Origin: Anaeramoeba flamelloides
Taxonomy: Eukaryota > Metamonada > Anaeramoebidae
Direction: 5' to 3'
DNA length: 64,000 nt
NCBI GenBank assembly: GCA_027625915.1
Contig: JANTQA010000029.1
Location: 6,696,001 to 6,760,000 of the forward strand
Positions 47,985 through 60,400 of the stretch are shown piece after piece; position 1 is the first letter of the stretch; every line of letters begins with the position of its first letter. The position numbers and the translations under genes are program-made. The notes below the pieces were generated by a model. It was not told where the DNA came from, searched no databases, and saw only the letters and a list, made by a program, of their open reading frames with translations.

Positions 47985-48790
47985 CAACCAAACAATTTAT
48001 TTATTTAATCTTATTTTTTAAAATACAAAATTCAAATTTTTCCAATATAAAATGAAAAAGAAATTAGGTATTATTGCTTTAAACAATAAAGTTAATATCT
48101 GATAATGATGTAATATATTGTTAATTTTATTTTGTAAAAGTATATATTTTGAAAAAAAAAAAAATAATTTGTTATTATTTTTAATTATTAATCTTTCTGT
48201 TCATATCTCAGTTTATATTATTAAAATAAAATTATGTCATACAAAATAAATAATTTTGATAGGATTTTAGAAATAATAATTTACAAATTAAATCCAGATT
48301 GTTTAATTAAAAACCTTTTTTTAATTAATGTTTTGAAATAGTTTTTTCCCCATTTCTGAAATAAGAAAAAAAATACTAAAAGAACTTCAATTTTAATATT
48401 TTTTAATAAATTACCTTGTCCTGTTCACAAGAATCATTATAAAATTTCAAATCATTTAAAAATAAAAATTTTGAATCTATTTTTTTATAATATAATTCTA
48501 TAGCTACAAAGTTTCTTAAAAAGTTTGTTTGAAAAAATAAAATTTCAATATATAATCAAAAGATTGAATTTATTTTGAGTGTAATTTAGGAATTAGATGG
48601 AAATTGTTGCCCTTTAGTACTCTATTTCTTAAGAAAATCCTAATTATTTTCTTTTTGTTCAATTCAAATATAATTTGTTTCAGTTAACCAAAATAATTAT
48701 CTCAAAAAAAAAAAATAATAATAATCTTTATATTTTGTATTACTAGTCATATAACCAACTATTAGGATTGGGTGATTAAAGTTGTAATAG
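47985..48790. repeat. E-family repeat, copy 3
   Basis: Matches 18.7-19.8 kb in order: AATCTTTCTGTTCATATCTC, CAAGAATCATTATAA, GTTAACCAAAATAATTATCTC. Shorter and more diverged than the other copies. Confidence 0.4.
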
Positions 48791-49347
48791 AAATTGTATA
48801 AACATTAATAATCTGTTATATATATATATATATTAAATATATCCTGGATTTGCCTAAATTTTATAAAGTTTTAAATAAAAGATTTAAAATAATATTTATG
48901 TACTAATAAATTAATTTTCTTATTTTTCTTTAATATAGATTTGTATTATAATAAAAAGTCGAAATAGTTCAAAGATTAAGTAGTTATGTTTTTGAATTTT
49001 TTATTCGTTTTTAGAAAACAAATAATAATTATTCATTTTTACATTTTCTTTAAAGATTTGTTATTTTTTTTTTAAATGTTTTAAAGAGGAAATTTTATTA
49101 TAAAAATAATTCAAAACTCATTAGATGATTTATTAATAATAAACCCCTAACAATTTTGTTAATTTTATTATAAAAAAAATAAATAAAAAATTATACTACA
49201 AATAAATTTTCATTTTTTTTTTCTAAAATTTTTAATAAATATTAAATCAAAAGAAAAATGAAATTCATTTCTTTAGACAAAAATTAAAAGTTTAATATGA
49301 ATAATTTTCTTAAAGAATTATTTAAACAATATAAAATACTTGAAAAC

Positions 49348-49349
<2 letters not shown>

Positions 49350-49400
<51 letters not shown>
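49350..49400. repeat. TA dinucleotide microsatellite
   Basis: About 25 uninterrupted TA units between two repeat remnants. A second short run is near 48820-48832. Confidence 0.85.
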
Positions 49401-49404
<4 letters not shown>

Positions 49405-49429
49405 TCTTTTTTTTTATTCTAAATTATTG

Positions 49430-49520
49430 AGGAAGTGTAAAATTACACTAAAATTCCCCTTAAACTTAAATTCTCAATAAGACATTTAAGCATAAAATCA
49501 TAGATTTCATGATAATTAAT
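49430..49520. repeat. I-family repeat, partial copy 3
   Basis: GAAGTGTAAAATTACA and ATTTAAGCATAAAATCAT match the beginning of the I copy at 17.9 kb. The remainder of the family is missing. Confidence 0.4.
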
Positions 49521-50172
49521 TAATGAAAATAATTTCAAACTATTCCAACTTAAAATTATATTTCATTAAAATATATTACTTTGAATTTATTTAAAAATAT
49601 AAATCCAACCTTCTGAGCGGAAGGGCACACCTATAAAAAGTGATCAATATTTTCTATTATCTCCTTCTGTTCATATTTTAAACATAAAGGAAAAAAAAAA
49701 AATTGAATTATTTATTGATTGCATAGTAATATCTATTTAAGCAATTCGTAATTGTTCTAAAAAAATTGGTATTTTTATTATTTTGTAGATTACAAAAGTC
49801 TAAATTATTAAAACTAATATTTTAACTTTAACTGAAGAAAAAAATCGAAACAATTTCATTATATAAAAATCTTTTTAATAAAGTTTTAAAGACGGATCAA
49901 CTCTCAATAATCATTAGGTTATTATTGTTTATTTATTCAAACTATATTATTGAAAAGACCCATATTTAATAAATTTTGAGAAAAAAAATAAAATTTAATT
50001 TCAAAATTCCTCTTTAAAATTAAACAATAAATGCAAAATAAATGGTAATTAAAAATATGCAGATACCATATCAAAGAAAAAAAACAAAATTTCAAAAGAA
50101 ACCATTTAATTAATTTCCAAAATTAATTTATAAAAAAAGAATTCTTATTGAAAAAAATAAATAAATAAATAA

Positions 50173-53100
50173 TTAAATAAATAAGGTCTTTGTCTTTTTC
50201 TTTTTCTTTTTCTTTTTTAATAATTCAACTAGAAAAGTAAGGATTAATATATCGAATGATTCAAAATAATTTTGGTGGATATTCGAAGTGATGATTATAT
50301 TTTTTTGTTTTTTATTTCTCTCTTGTCGAATTTTTTTATTCATTTTTTTTAATAGTTCTTGATAGAATTGTAAATTCTGTTCAAGGGGTATTTTTCTAAA
50401 ATCAAGCCAAGTTTTACAAGCGAATTCAATTTTCCCTTGTTCTAATAATAAATTGACTAAATTTATTATTAACGTATCGGGCTTATCAATTATTCTAATA
50501 GCAAATTGTAAAATTTGAATTGCTTCATTAATTTTCCCAATTTCTGACAGTATTATTGCTCTATTATTATAGGCGATTGATTTCAAATGTTGATATTTTT
50601 GATTGATTTTAAAAGTGTTTGTTAATTTATTTAAACACTCCAATGCTTGCTTCGGTTTCCCTAACATTACTAGGGCATCTGCCTGATATAATAAAACAAT
50701 TCTGATTCTGGTATGACTTTGATTGGAATTTAAATCATTATTACCTTGGTGAAAATTGCTTTGGATTAGCAGGTTTTTTGATTCAATGCAGACTTTTTTA
50801 AATTTCTTTTGTTGTAGGCATAAATAAATCCACTCAATCTTTCTTTCCTCTGAAATTTTTAATGATAATTTATCTGTCAATTGGTTCTGTGAAACCAAAT
50901 CCTTATATATCCGAAAGGCGTCGTCCCATTGCTTTTGTACAAAATAAGCTTTTGCTATTTTATATTTAACTTGCGCAGATGAACATAGCAATCTTAAAGG
51001 TGCGTTTCTTGGTCTCCAGCTGCCCCGATCTTCTTTTGCTATCGGTAAAACCCGATATCCAAATGGCAAAAAATATACAATCACCAGGGGCGTTAATGAT
51101 CTTTCTTGTTGGAATTGTTGCTTGTTTGATTGGATTGATTGGGAGTTTTTTTTTTTGTTTTGTTTTTGTTCTTCAATTATTTCATAATGATAATGATCAT
51201 CACTTGAGTCATCCTCTATATCCATTTCGATTTCTTGACTTTCAATTTCAATTAAATTTTCATTTTCATTTTCTTTTTCTTTTTTTTCTTGATTTTTAAC
51301 TTTTCCATTGTTTAATTGTTTTTCTTTTTTTTTTTTAATTTCCTTGTCATTTTCAATTTCAATTTCCTTTTCCCTTTCCGTTTCCCTCCTCATTTCCTTT
51401 TTAATGTTTTTTTCTTTTTTAATGATTCTTAAATTATCTTTCTTTTTATTCTTTTCATTTCTGTTTTGGTTTTGGTTTTGGTTTTGTTTTTGGTTTTGGT
51501 TTTGGTTTCTTTTTCTTTTATTATATCCAAAAATAACAATATTTTGCTCTTTTTCGTGTTCTTCTTCATTGTTATTATTAATTTCATTGCCAAGCAAAGA
51601 AAGCAACGTTAACTGAATTCTATGACTCTTCGATTTTTCAATTTTTCTTGAAATCACTGTGGCATTAAATAAAGGGATTTGAGTACGTCTTTGTTGATCA
51701 CTAGATAATTGGATCGAACAACGGAAATTTTTTGCCGCAGTTAAATAATCTTCTTGAAAGGCAGACAAAAAGCCAATCATATTATAAGCTTCTGACGACA
51801 AAAGGTTTTGTGAATTGCAGCATTCTTGAAATAAATGCTTTGCAAAATTCAAATTTTTTTGCTTATTTTTAAAAAATATTGAAATGATATATGCAAAGAT
51901 GTATATTGATCGAATCAATATCGGGTTATGAGTTGGGTTTGAATTTGAATTCGAGCTCATGAAATACCCCCGTGATAATTCAACAGCCTTTTTACTGCTA
52001 AAATATGCGATTGTGGGCTTATTAATATGCAATGCTAAACAGGAAAGTATCCATAGCAAGGGTATTAAGGATATATTTGAATTAAATATTTTTGGTTTTG
52101 AAAATATATATCCCAGAAAGCATAAAGATAATTCAATTTTATTTTGAGAATACAAATCGAGTGAAATAATAAGAAAGGATTTCAAAATAATTTGTTTAAT
52201 TTTATTACAAAGTTCTTGATTGCAATTTTTTTCAATTAATTCAATATATTTTATATAATTTTTATAAATCCTTAAATAACGAGCTGCATTTTTTGTTTCG
52301 AGAATTTTTATCCATTCCCTTTTGAGCAAATTAATGGAATTTATCTCAAATTCAGTTTCTTTTTTTTTATTTTTTGTTTCTTTTGTTTTTTCTTGTTTCA
52401 AGTTTTTACGATCATTTTGTTTTGCTTTTTCTTTTTCTTGTTCTTGTTCTTGTTCTTTTTCTTTTTGTTTTTCCTTTTTTTGATTTTTCAAATTATCGTT
52501 TAATTCATTAATATTGGTTCCCGTGGTTTGAGTTTGATCGTAACGATCTTTGGAATTGGTATTAAAAAACCGAAGAATTTTTTCGATTTTTTCTTCCCCT
52601 TCCCCTAAGGAGTAATAATTTGTTTCTTCGTTTCTAATTTCGAATGTTTTTGGTCTTGATCTTTTTCGGCTGTTTGCCAAATTCTGATTCTGATTCTGAT
52701 TTTGATACTTATTCCTCTTGTTAATCAAAAAATTGAAACCCGTTAAGATTTTTAAACTTTCCTTGTATCTTTGTGAAATTAAAAACGCAAGAGAAACATT
52801 CAAACGGAGAGTTGTGTCAAACAAATATTTTGTTGAAAGGCTTTGAAGGGTATTAATTTGTTCAAAAAGTGTCGACAGATCCTCAAGCAAATTGCTTATC
52901 TTTGAGAGGATCTTTTCAGAATAAAGCATCCCTTTCTTTAAGTGTGAACACAAATGGAGATTCTTAAGAATCAAGAGTTGCTTGAGATCTTTGATGTCTA
53001 ATAGACTTTGGAATTGAGTTGTCTCTAAAGTTTTTAGTGACTTGGAATATTTCCCCCTTTGGTAGTATATGCACGACAAGTATAATCGACTGACATAAGA

Positions 53101-53211
53101 ATAATAACTTTTGTGATATTTTTTGTTCAAAAGAATTCGATTACAAAAGTTGATTAATTTTTCTTCTTCACCATTCTCCCAAAGAATTGCAAACTTTTGT
53201 TCAAGTGTCAT
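50173..53211 (-). CDS. TPR-repeat protein, about 1,012 residues
   Basis: One exon. The first in-frame ATG gives MTLEQKFAILWENGEEEKLI; the frame is open a little further upstream but without an ATG. The protein is built of helix pairs typical of tetratricopeptide repeats. The clearest are AYNMIGFLSAFQEDYLTAAK near the middle and several in a row after residue about 740 (KIAKAYFVQKQWDDAFRIYK; ADALVMLGKPKQALECLNKL; AYNNRAIILSEIGKINEAI). Two low-complexity inserts rich in K/E/Q/N (plus-strand about 52400-52560 and 51180-51540) separate the TPR blocks. TPR proteins are scaffolds in complexes. The alternating TPR layout is compatible with the CCR4-NOT subunit CNOT10, but this is a weak guess. No signal peptide or membrane helix. 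The gene is divergent from VPS13 with a 732 bp gap, and ends in a Lys run followed by TKTLFI. Confidence 0.75.
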   Translation of the reverse strand: MTLEQKFAILWENGEEEKLINFCNRILLNKKYHKSYYSYVSRLYLSCIYYQRGKYSKSLKTLETTQFQSLLDIKDLKQLLILKNLHLCSHLKKGMLYSEKILSKISNLLEDLSTLFEQINTLQSLSTKYLFDTTLRLNVSLAFLISQRYKESLKILTGFNFLINKRNKYQNQNQNQNLANSRKRSRPKTFEIRNEETNYYSLGEGEEKIEKILRFFNTNSKDRYDQTQTTGTNINELNDNLKNQKKEKQKEKEQEQEQEKEKAKQNDRKNLKQEKTKETKNKKKETEFEINSINLLKREWIKILETKNAARYLRIYKNYIKYIELIEKNCNQELCNKIKQIILKSFLIISLDLYSQNKIELSLCFLGYIFSKPKIFNSNISLIPLLWILSCLALHINKPTIAYFSSKKAVELSRGYFMSSNSNSNPTHNPILIRSIYIFAYIISIFFKNKQKNLNFAKHLFQECCNSQNLLSSEAYNMIGFLSAFQEDYLTAAKNFRCSIQLSSDQQRRTQIPLFNATVISRKIEKSKSHRIQLTLLSLLGNEINNNNEEEHEKEQNIVIFGYNKRKRNQNQNQKQNQNQNQNRNEKNKKKDNLRIIKKEKNIKKEMRRETEREKEIEIENDKEIKKKKEKQLNNGKVKNQEKKEKENENENLIEIESQEIEMDIEDDSSDDHYHYEIIEEQKQNKKKNSQSIQSNKQQFQQERSLTPLVIVYFLPFGYRVLPIAKEDRGSWRPRNAPLRLLCSSAQVKYKIAKAYFVQKQWDDAFRIYKDLVSQNQLTDKLSLKISEERKIEWIYLCLQQKKFKKVCIESKNLLIQSNFHQGNNDLNSNQSHTRIRIVLLYQADALVMLGKPKQALECLNKLTNTFKINQKYQHLKSIAYNNRAIILSEIGKINEAIQILQFAIRIIDKPDTLIINLVNLLLEQGKIEFACKTWLDFRKIPLEQNLQFYQELLKKMNKKIRQERNKKQKNIIITSNIHQNYFESFDILILTFLVELLKKKKKKKKTKTLFI

Positions 53212-53943
53212 AAATTTTTGTTGAACAAAACAGTGATTTTGAAAGAATAGATAAGATTGCAAAAAAATGATTCAAAATTTCATTTATTAAAGAATAATTA
53301 TCACAAAATTCAATTGGGTCAATTCGAAATAGAAATTTGATATTTGAGATTGTGAATATTATGTCTCTTTTTAGAATTTAATACCAGCATAATTTTAAAT
53401 TAAACTTTACTGAGATTAGATTCACAACACACAAGTTTTAATACTCAGAGATTGCCAATAAATAGAGAAAATGTGAAAAATTCACTTTAAAATCAAAACT
53501 TATGATTGGGCTCTTTAATAAAAAAAAAAGATATAATTGATTACATCCCTGAAACTTTTGATGTCAATTATTTCGTTAAACCCCAAAAGATACTATGAAC
53601 TTTGTCAATTTTGCAAAATTGACAAACAAAAATTCTTAATATAAACCATAGAAATTTCACCAAACAATTCCTTCCTTCAGTTGTTGATTTGGAAAACCAA
53701 TTTAAGAATAATTTTTCATAATCAACCAACATTTGAAAGACAAATTATGAAAATTTTTGAAAATAAAATGCAACCCCAACAATATTTCTCTTGTCTATTG
53801 ATCTCAACTCACAACAAATATTCATTTTTTTCAAAATTAACACCTTTCAAAAAAAAAAAAAATTTGTAAAAAATAACTGTAAAAAATTTGTTCATTTATT
53901 TCTCTGAAGGATCAAACTTCATCTCACAACAGAATTGTGATTA
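53212..53943. promoter_or_regulatory. Divergent intergenic region between the TPR and VPS13 genes
   Basis: The only place for the promoters of both genes. AT-rich with several A runs. A short open frame at 53681-53869 has no support as a gene. No defined promoter element was recognised. Confidence 0.4.
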
Positions 53944-56900
53944 ATGCTCGAACGAATTTTAACAAATTTTTTAAAAAAGTATATTGGCGATTTTATCTCA
54001 TTTTCAAAAACAAACCTGAAATTAGGGATCCTCAAAGGGCATGTTGAATTGCGAAATGTGGTTATTAAAAAAGACTTTTTAATTTCGTTTGGGTTACCAT
54101 TTACAATCCAAACGGGTGTAATTGGCCAAATTAATGTCGACGTTCCATACAATCACCTTTCAAGCAAGCCATCAGTTGTCAGAGTAAGTGGAATTAAATT
54201 AATTTTAAAATTGCACTGGGATCCGATCCAACGAATGGTTATCCTTCGTGATCGACAAAGAGATGAACTTGAAAGGTGGGAAAAGATGAGAGATGAAGAA
54301 GACCCGAAAGAACAAAATCCTCTTTCCAAAAGGGGCACTCTATTAAAAATCTTGAACAACATGAAAATTGAAATTAAAGATATCCAAGTCGTTTTAAAAG
54401 CAACAATCTTAAAGCAAAACGTTTCTGTTGGTGTGCTTCTTGATTCCATAAGAATGGTTTCAACAAACGACGAGTGGAAAGAAGGGTTTCAAAAAGGAAT
54501 TCTTGGCTGGATGAATAAGATGATCATCATTCGTGGATTCAAAATCTTTTTTGATGTTGATGTGCAAGAAAAACGAAAGTCTAACAAAAAAAAAAAACAA
54601 ACCAAACTGACCGAAAAAAAAAGTGATTTTAAAGACAAGAAATTAAAACGTCAAATTTTAGATAAAAAAAAACAAGTTTCAAGCCAAGACGCACTCGTTG
54701 TTAAGGGAAGTACACACGAACAAGATCAAGAAAAGGAAAGAACACAAAAAACTAAAAAAAAAAAAAAAAAAGCACATTTCTGGATTTTACAACCAGTAAC
54801 GATCAACATCCAAGCACAAATCCAATTAAAGCAATTAAACGAATTAGCAAAGGAGATCCCGATGAAACCGAAAATTATATTACATATTTTTTTTGATCAT
54901 TTGTCTTTAACATTGAGAAAAAAGCAAATTTCAAATTTATTTGATATCACCGAACACATTCAGTTGCATTTGCAAGCCGAGAAATATTCAATTCATAAGA
55001 AACCAAATCGAAAAATAACAAAATTGAGAAATAAAGAATTAGTTAGCCAGTGGTGGAAATTTGCATTCAGATGCGTCAAGGGGGAACTGGAAAAAAAAAC
55101 CCAGATCAGCGAAGACTATAATGACCAATTTGAATTCAACCAAATGCAAACCATCCAAAAATTGTTATACATCAAATTATATCAAGAAAAAATAAATATT
55201 GGCTTTAAAAATTGGTCCAAAGGTATATATGATACAAAGAGAGAAAAAATTGAAATGTTAGAGGAAATGGGTACCTTTAGAGTTTTGATTTTTTTGAGGC
55301 ATCTGGCTTGGAAGCAGGTGGAATTACAAAAAAAGCAAAAAAAAAATAAAAAAAAGCAAAAATTAAATAGAATAAAAGTAAAACTTAGATTGGCCTCAGA
55401 GCCTTTAAAAAAAAAGGAACCAATTAAAAACGATAACAAAAATAGCAACAATAATGACAAGACCAATAATAACAAGACCAATAATAATAATAGCAATCAA
55501 AACAATGGTAATCAATTTAATAATAATACAAAAAAAGTTGAAAACAAATTAAAAATTTTTAATCAGAGTATAAGAGATAAATTTAAAAGAAAAAAAAGTA
55601 ATTTAACAATTTTAGAAAAAATGGGGATTAAAGTTCAAAAGAAAAACAATTTACAAGAAAATGGGAATGGGAATGAGAATGAAAATGGAAATGAAAACAA
55701 AAAGGATAATAAAAACCAAGAAAACGAAGAAAAAAATACAAAGGAAACTCAAAAAAAAAATAAAAGGGAAACAATAAAAGAAAACAACAATGATAACGAT
55801 AATCATGCAAATGAAAACGAAAATGAAAATGAAGAAAAAAATGTAAATGAAAATGAGGAAGAAAATAAAAATTCATCAGATCAAAATAAATTAAATCAAA
55901 TCAAAAAAGAGAATGAAGAAAAAAATAAAAAGGAAACAAAAAAAGAAAACAGCAATGATAACGATAATAATAACAAAAATGAAAATACAAATGGAAATCA
56001 AGAAAATTTAAAAGAAAATGAAAATAAATTGGAAAAAGTAAATGAACAAAGAAAAGACAAAGAAAAAGAAAAAGAAGGCGTGGTGGGAAAAAGTAAGGAA
56101 AGAGAAGCAGAAGAGGATGAAGAAGAAAGCATATTGATCGAAATTAAAAAAAAAACATTAGAAATGTTAATTAACGAATTTAGTTTTGAAAATGATATTA
56201 TCTTAGATGATAAATATCTGAATATTCTTGATCAAAAAATGGTGAAAAATTATCAAAAATTTCGATCTTCGATTGATTTAACCAAAATTGAATTGCCAAA
56301 AGATTATATCTGGGCTAAAGCAAATTTGGTAATCTCAAAATTATCATTAAAATTAATGGATAAAATACCCCTGATAAAATTAAATATTTATGATATTTCT
56401 TCAACAACAAACCTTTGTCAAAATTCCAAATATGAAGAATTTATGGTCAAATCACTTGAAATCAATGATTTGTTTTTAAAAAATAGCCAATATAAGAAAA
56501 TTGTAAAGCTATTACCACAGGGTGATAATCTTATCAAAGAAAAACCATTTATCTGTTCAAGATTCCAATCAGACACAAAGGAAAATTTTTATGAGTTAAA
56601 TTTAATTTTAGAGCCAATTCAATGTATTATCAATCCCGTATTAATTGGGAAAATAATCTCCTTTTTTGATTTATTTTGGTCCAAACGGGTAAGATCTATG
56701 GTCCAAAGCCAAATCGTCCAATTAAGCGAAAGAGAAAAGGAAAAATTTACAAATGTACTTGAAAAAAAGGAAAAAATGAATATATTTATAATGGTTAAGG
56801 CGCCTTTAATCATCATCCCAGAAGATTTAACAGAGTTGAACAATAATAGATTAATATTTGATTTGGGGAACTTGGTTTTATTTTCTAACCAATCATCAAA

Positions 56901-57317
56901 TAATGAAAACAATTTAATAAATAATAAAATTATTGAAAAGTATGAGATAGATATCAATGATATATCTTGTTTTCTAGTCGATTCGAATTCAAATCTGTCT
57001 GATAATTTTAGCAGTATCCCAGAAAATTATTATTTATTAAAAAAAGTTAAATCAAAATTATTTTTGAAAATTCATTTTTTTCAAAATGGTAATACTAAAA
57101 CTTCTCTAAAGGGTGCTATTGAAAATTTAGATTTTCAAATTAATAATCAAAAAATTATTATATTAAAAAAATTATTCTTGAAAATAATAAATAAAAATGA
57201 AAATTATTTTAAAAATATTTTTAACAAATTCTTGGAAAAAAAAAAACAGAATTCGATAGAAAATAGTAACGACAACGATAGTGATAATATAGATAACGAT
57301 AATATTGTTATAATTTC

Positions 57318-57349
<32 letters not shown>

Positions 57350-57431
57350 GTAACAACTCTCAGAAAATAAATGATCAAAGAGATAATCATAATAAAGAAG
57401 ATAATATTAACAACAATAACAACATCATAAA

Positions 57432-57487
<56 letters not shown>

Positions 57488-60400
57488 GCAACAAAAATGA
57501 TAACAACAACAACAACCATAATGAAGAAAATAAAAATAACGAAAAACAAACAGACAACCAATCTTACATGAACACATTGAAAACAAAAAAAAATAAATTA
57601 AAGTTAACAATAAATCAAATCAAGTTTGATTACTATAAATTAATGGAGAACAATAATGAAATTCAAATTTTAAATTCGATTTATTTTAATAAAATTAGCA
57701 TTAAAAATCAAAGATCATTAAATGACGATCAAACAATGATATTAATAAGACAATTTCAAATTATTGATTTTAATACAATGAATAAATTCCCATTAAATCA
57801 TAATTTTTTCTGCTCTTCCATACCTCCAACAGAAAAAAAAGATTTATTAAAAGATGAACAAATCAAAATTTTCATCCATTTTTTTCAATCAAATCAAAAC
57901 AAATATCAAAAAAAAATTTTAATAGAGATCTTTTTAAATTATTTAAAATTTTATTTGCATGAGCAAACATTATCCTTGCTTAATACAACATTAATTAAAA
58001 TCCAAAACACAATACAGCCAATTTTATTAAAATTTAATTCAAATTTCAACCAATTAAATACAAACACAACAATTATTCCCACTTCTTCTTCAAATTCTAC
58101 CAATACCATTAATTCTAATGACAATGACAATGAAAATACTCCAATTGAAAAAATCAAAAAAATAATGAATTTTAAATTTCAGTTAACGAAATTTGTTGTT
58201 AATTTATATTCTAAAAACAATTATATATCAAAGATAAAATTAAATAAAATAAATATTTCCCATAATAAAATGTTTAATAAATCAATTGAATCATTATTTT
58301 CGATTGATAAATTTATTATAAAATCAAAATTTCAAAAAGAAACATTATATCCAATAATATTTGAATCAAAAAAAAATGAACAATTTATGTTAATGGAATT
58401 TAAAAAGATGAATTTAAAACCGATTGGTTATTATTCGAAATTGCAGTTGAATCTAAACAAAATTGTAATACTATTTCCGTTTATCTTCGAAATTAAAAAT
58501 GTCATTGACAATGTTAAGGAAAATAATTTATTACAAAATAAAAAAAAGCAAATGAACAAACATTTCGATGGTTTAAATCCTATTTTGGAAAAAAATTTAT
58601 TTCAAATAAATATCAATTTAGATTATGAAATTAATAATTTTAATTTAATTATCCCAGAAAATTATAATATTAATAATTATTTGCATCTATATTTTTTAAA
58701 ATTTGAAATGCAAAAAAACATTCAAACTAATGATTTTACTATTTGTTTAAATAATTTAAATTTGTTTAATAATAACAAAAATCAAATTTTTGATATTATT
58801 TCACCATTTTCCATTAAATCAAGTTTTGTACCTACAATAGACAATGAAAAAAATATAACCAATAAAGTAAATATTGAATTAAGTAATATTTATATTTCTT
58901 ATAAAAAGGAAATTATCAAATTAATATTCAACCTCTTAAATAATAATTTCAAAAAAAATCAAAATGAAAGCAAGATCGTTAATATTGAAAAGAACATTGA
59001 AAAAAAGAATACAAAAATTTCTGAAAATGTAGATTTTGATTTTAATTTCAATTTCAAGTTAATTCAGATCAAATTATTTAGAAAATCAAAAAAACAAAAA
59101 AAAGAATTATTGTTTCTGGAATTATTACTAAATAATATAAATGCCATTTTAAATTATAAATGTCTTTCTAGAAGTTTTTTTTCAAATATAAAAGTTGATA
59201 ATATCAATGGGGATTATTATTTTAAAACCCAGCCAAATAAAAAAATTGAATTCTTATCAATTACAAATAATAATTTAAATGAAGATCAAATCAATAAGAA
59301 TGAAAATAATGATAACACAAAGAAAATTATTATCAAATTAAATAATGAGAATAATAAATTAAATTTGAATTTTAAAACAAAGTCAATAACATTATTTCCA
59401 ATTATTAATTTAATTTCAGAAATAATTACCATCTTACAATTACATAAATTAACTTTCCCAAAACCAGAATACTTACCAGAGTTGCATATTACAGGGGAAG
59501 TAGAGGATTTAAAATTATTATTGTTACAGCCCAATCAAAATTTAGAAAAGCAACCAATTTTAAACTTGATTGTTCTTAAAAAAACGTTATTATTGGATTT
59601 AATATTAAATAAAATTGAAGTTGAAAAAATTTATTTGAGATTAAAAAAAACTAATCTGTTCACTGCAACAATAAATCTTGAAAATGGCTTGATGGATATT
59701 TTAAAAACAATAATTTATCCTTTTAACTTTACAAATAATTTTAGACAAATTGAAGAAAGCAATAAACAAAAAAAACTTGAAAATAACATGCAAATAGATG
59801 ATTTAATGATAAATCTGTCATATGCTACTTTACAAATTTTTAGAAAAACTTTCATTTTATTTTTTCAAGAAATAGATTTACTTTCGAAAAAATTTCAAAA
59901 AAAATATCAATTAATTGAAAACATTGACAATTTAACTCATAATAAACAAAATAAAAACCAAAATAGTAATAATGGTATTAGTAATGAGATAAATAATAAT
60001 AATAAGAATAATAATAATAAGAATAATAAGAATAATAAGAATAATAAGAATAATAAGAATAATAAGAATAATAAGAATAATGATAGTGATAATGATGATG
60101 ATAAAATAGAAAATCAAAAGGAAAATAATAACAACATCGAAGTAAATATTGATGATATCAAAATTAATAAAATTATAAAATTAACTTCAAAAAAAATTAC
60201 TTTAGAAGAAAAAATTATTAATATTATCAAAAAATATTTTTTTAGATTTCAAAAGAACAAAAAGAAAATTAATAATAATAATCATAAGCATAATGAAGTC
60301 ATTGAAAAATTTATTTTGAATATCTCAAAACTTGATTTAATCTTAATTGATGATCAAATTGGCACAAGAATTCAATCTTCACCGATTGGAAAAATAATAT

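Larger units (their letters stand above)
42165..50172. other. 8 kb stretch with repeats and exon-like pieces
   Basis: Contains a possible receptor gene relic (43020-44950), an F element (45246-46682), then D, C and E repeats in a row (46940-48790), a TA microsatellite (49350-49400) and a partial I repeat (49430-49520). GGGCACACC near 49628 resembles an A-element end. The remainder is AT-rich with nothing recognised. Confidence 0.45.

Noticed and set aside
53212-53262. TTG-initiated extension of the TPR gene
   Set aside because: Non-ATG start; the ATG at 53211 lies within a few codons of the conserved-looking helix.
57172-57610. Val- and Cys-run open frames on the - strand
   Set aside because: Complement of the AAC codon run in VPS13.
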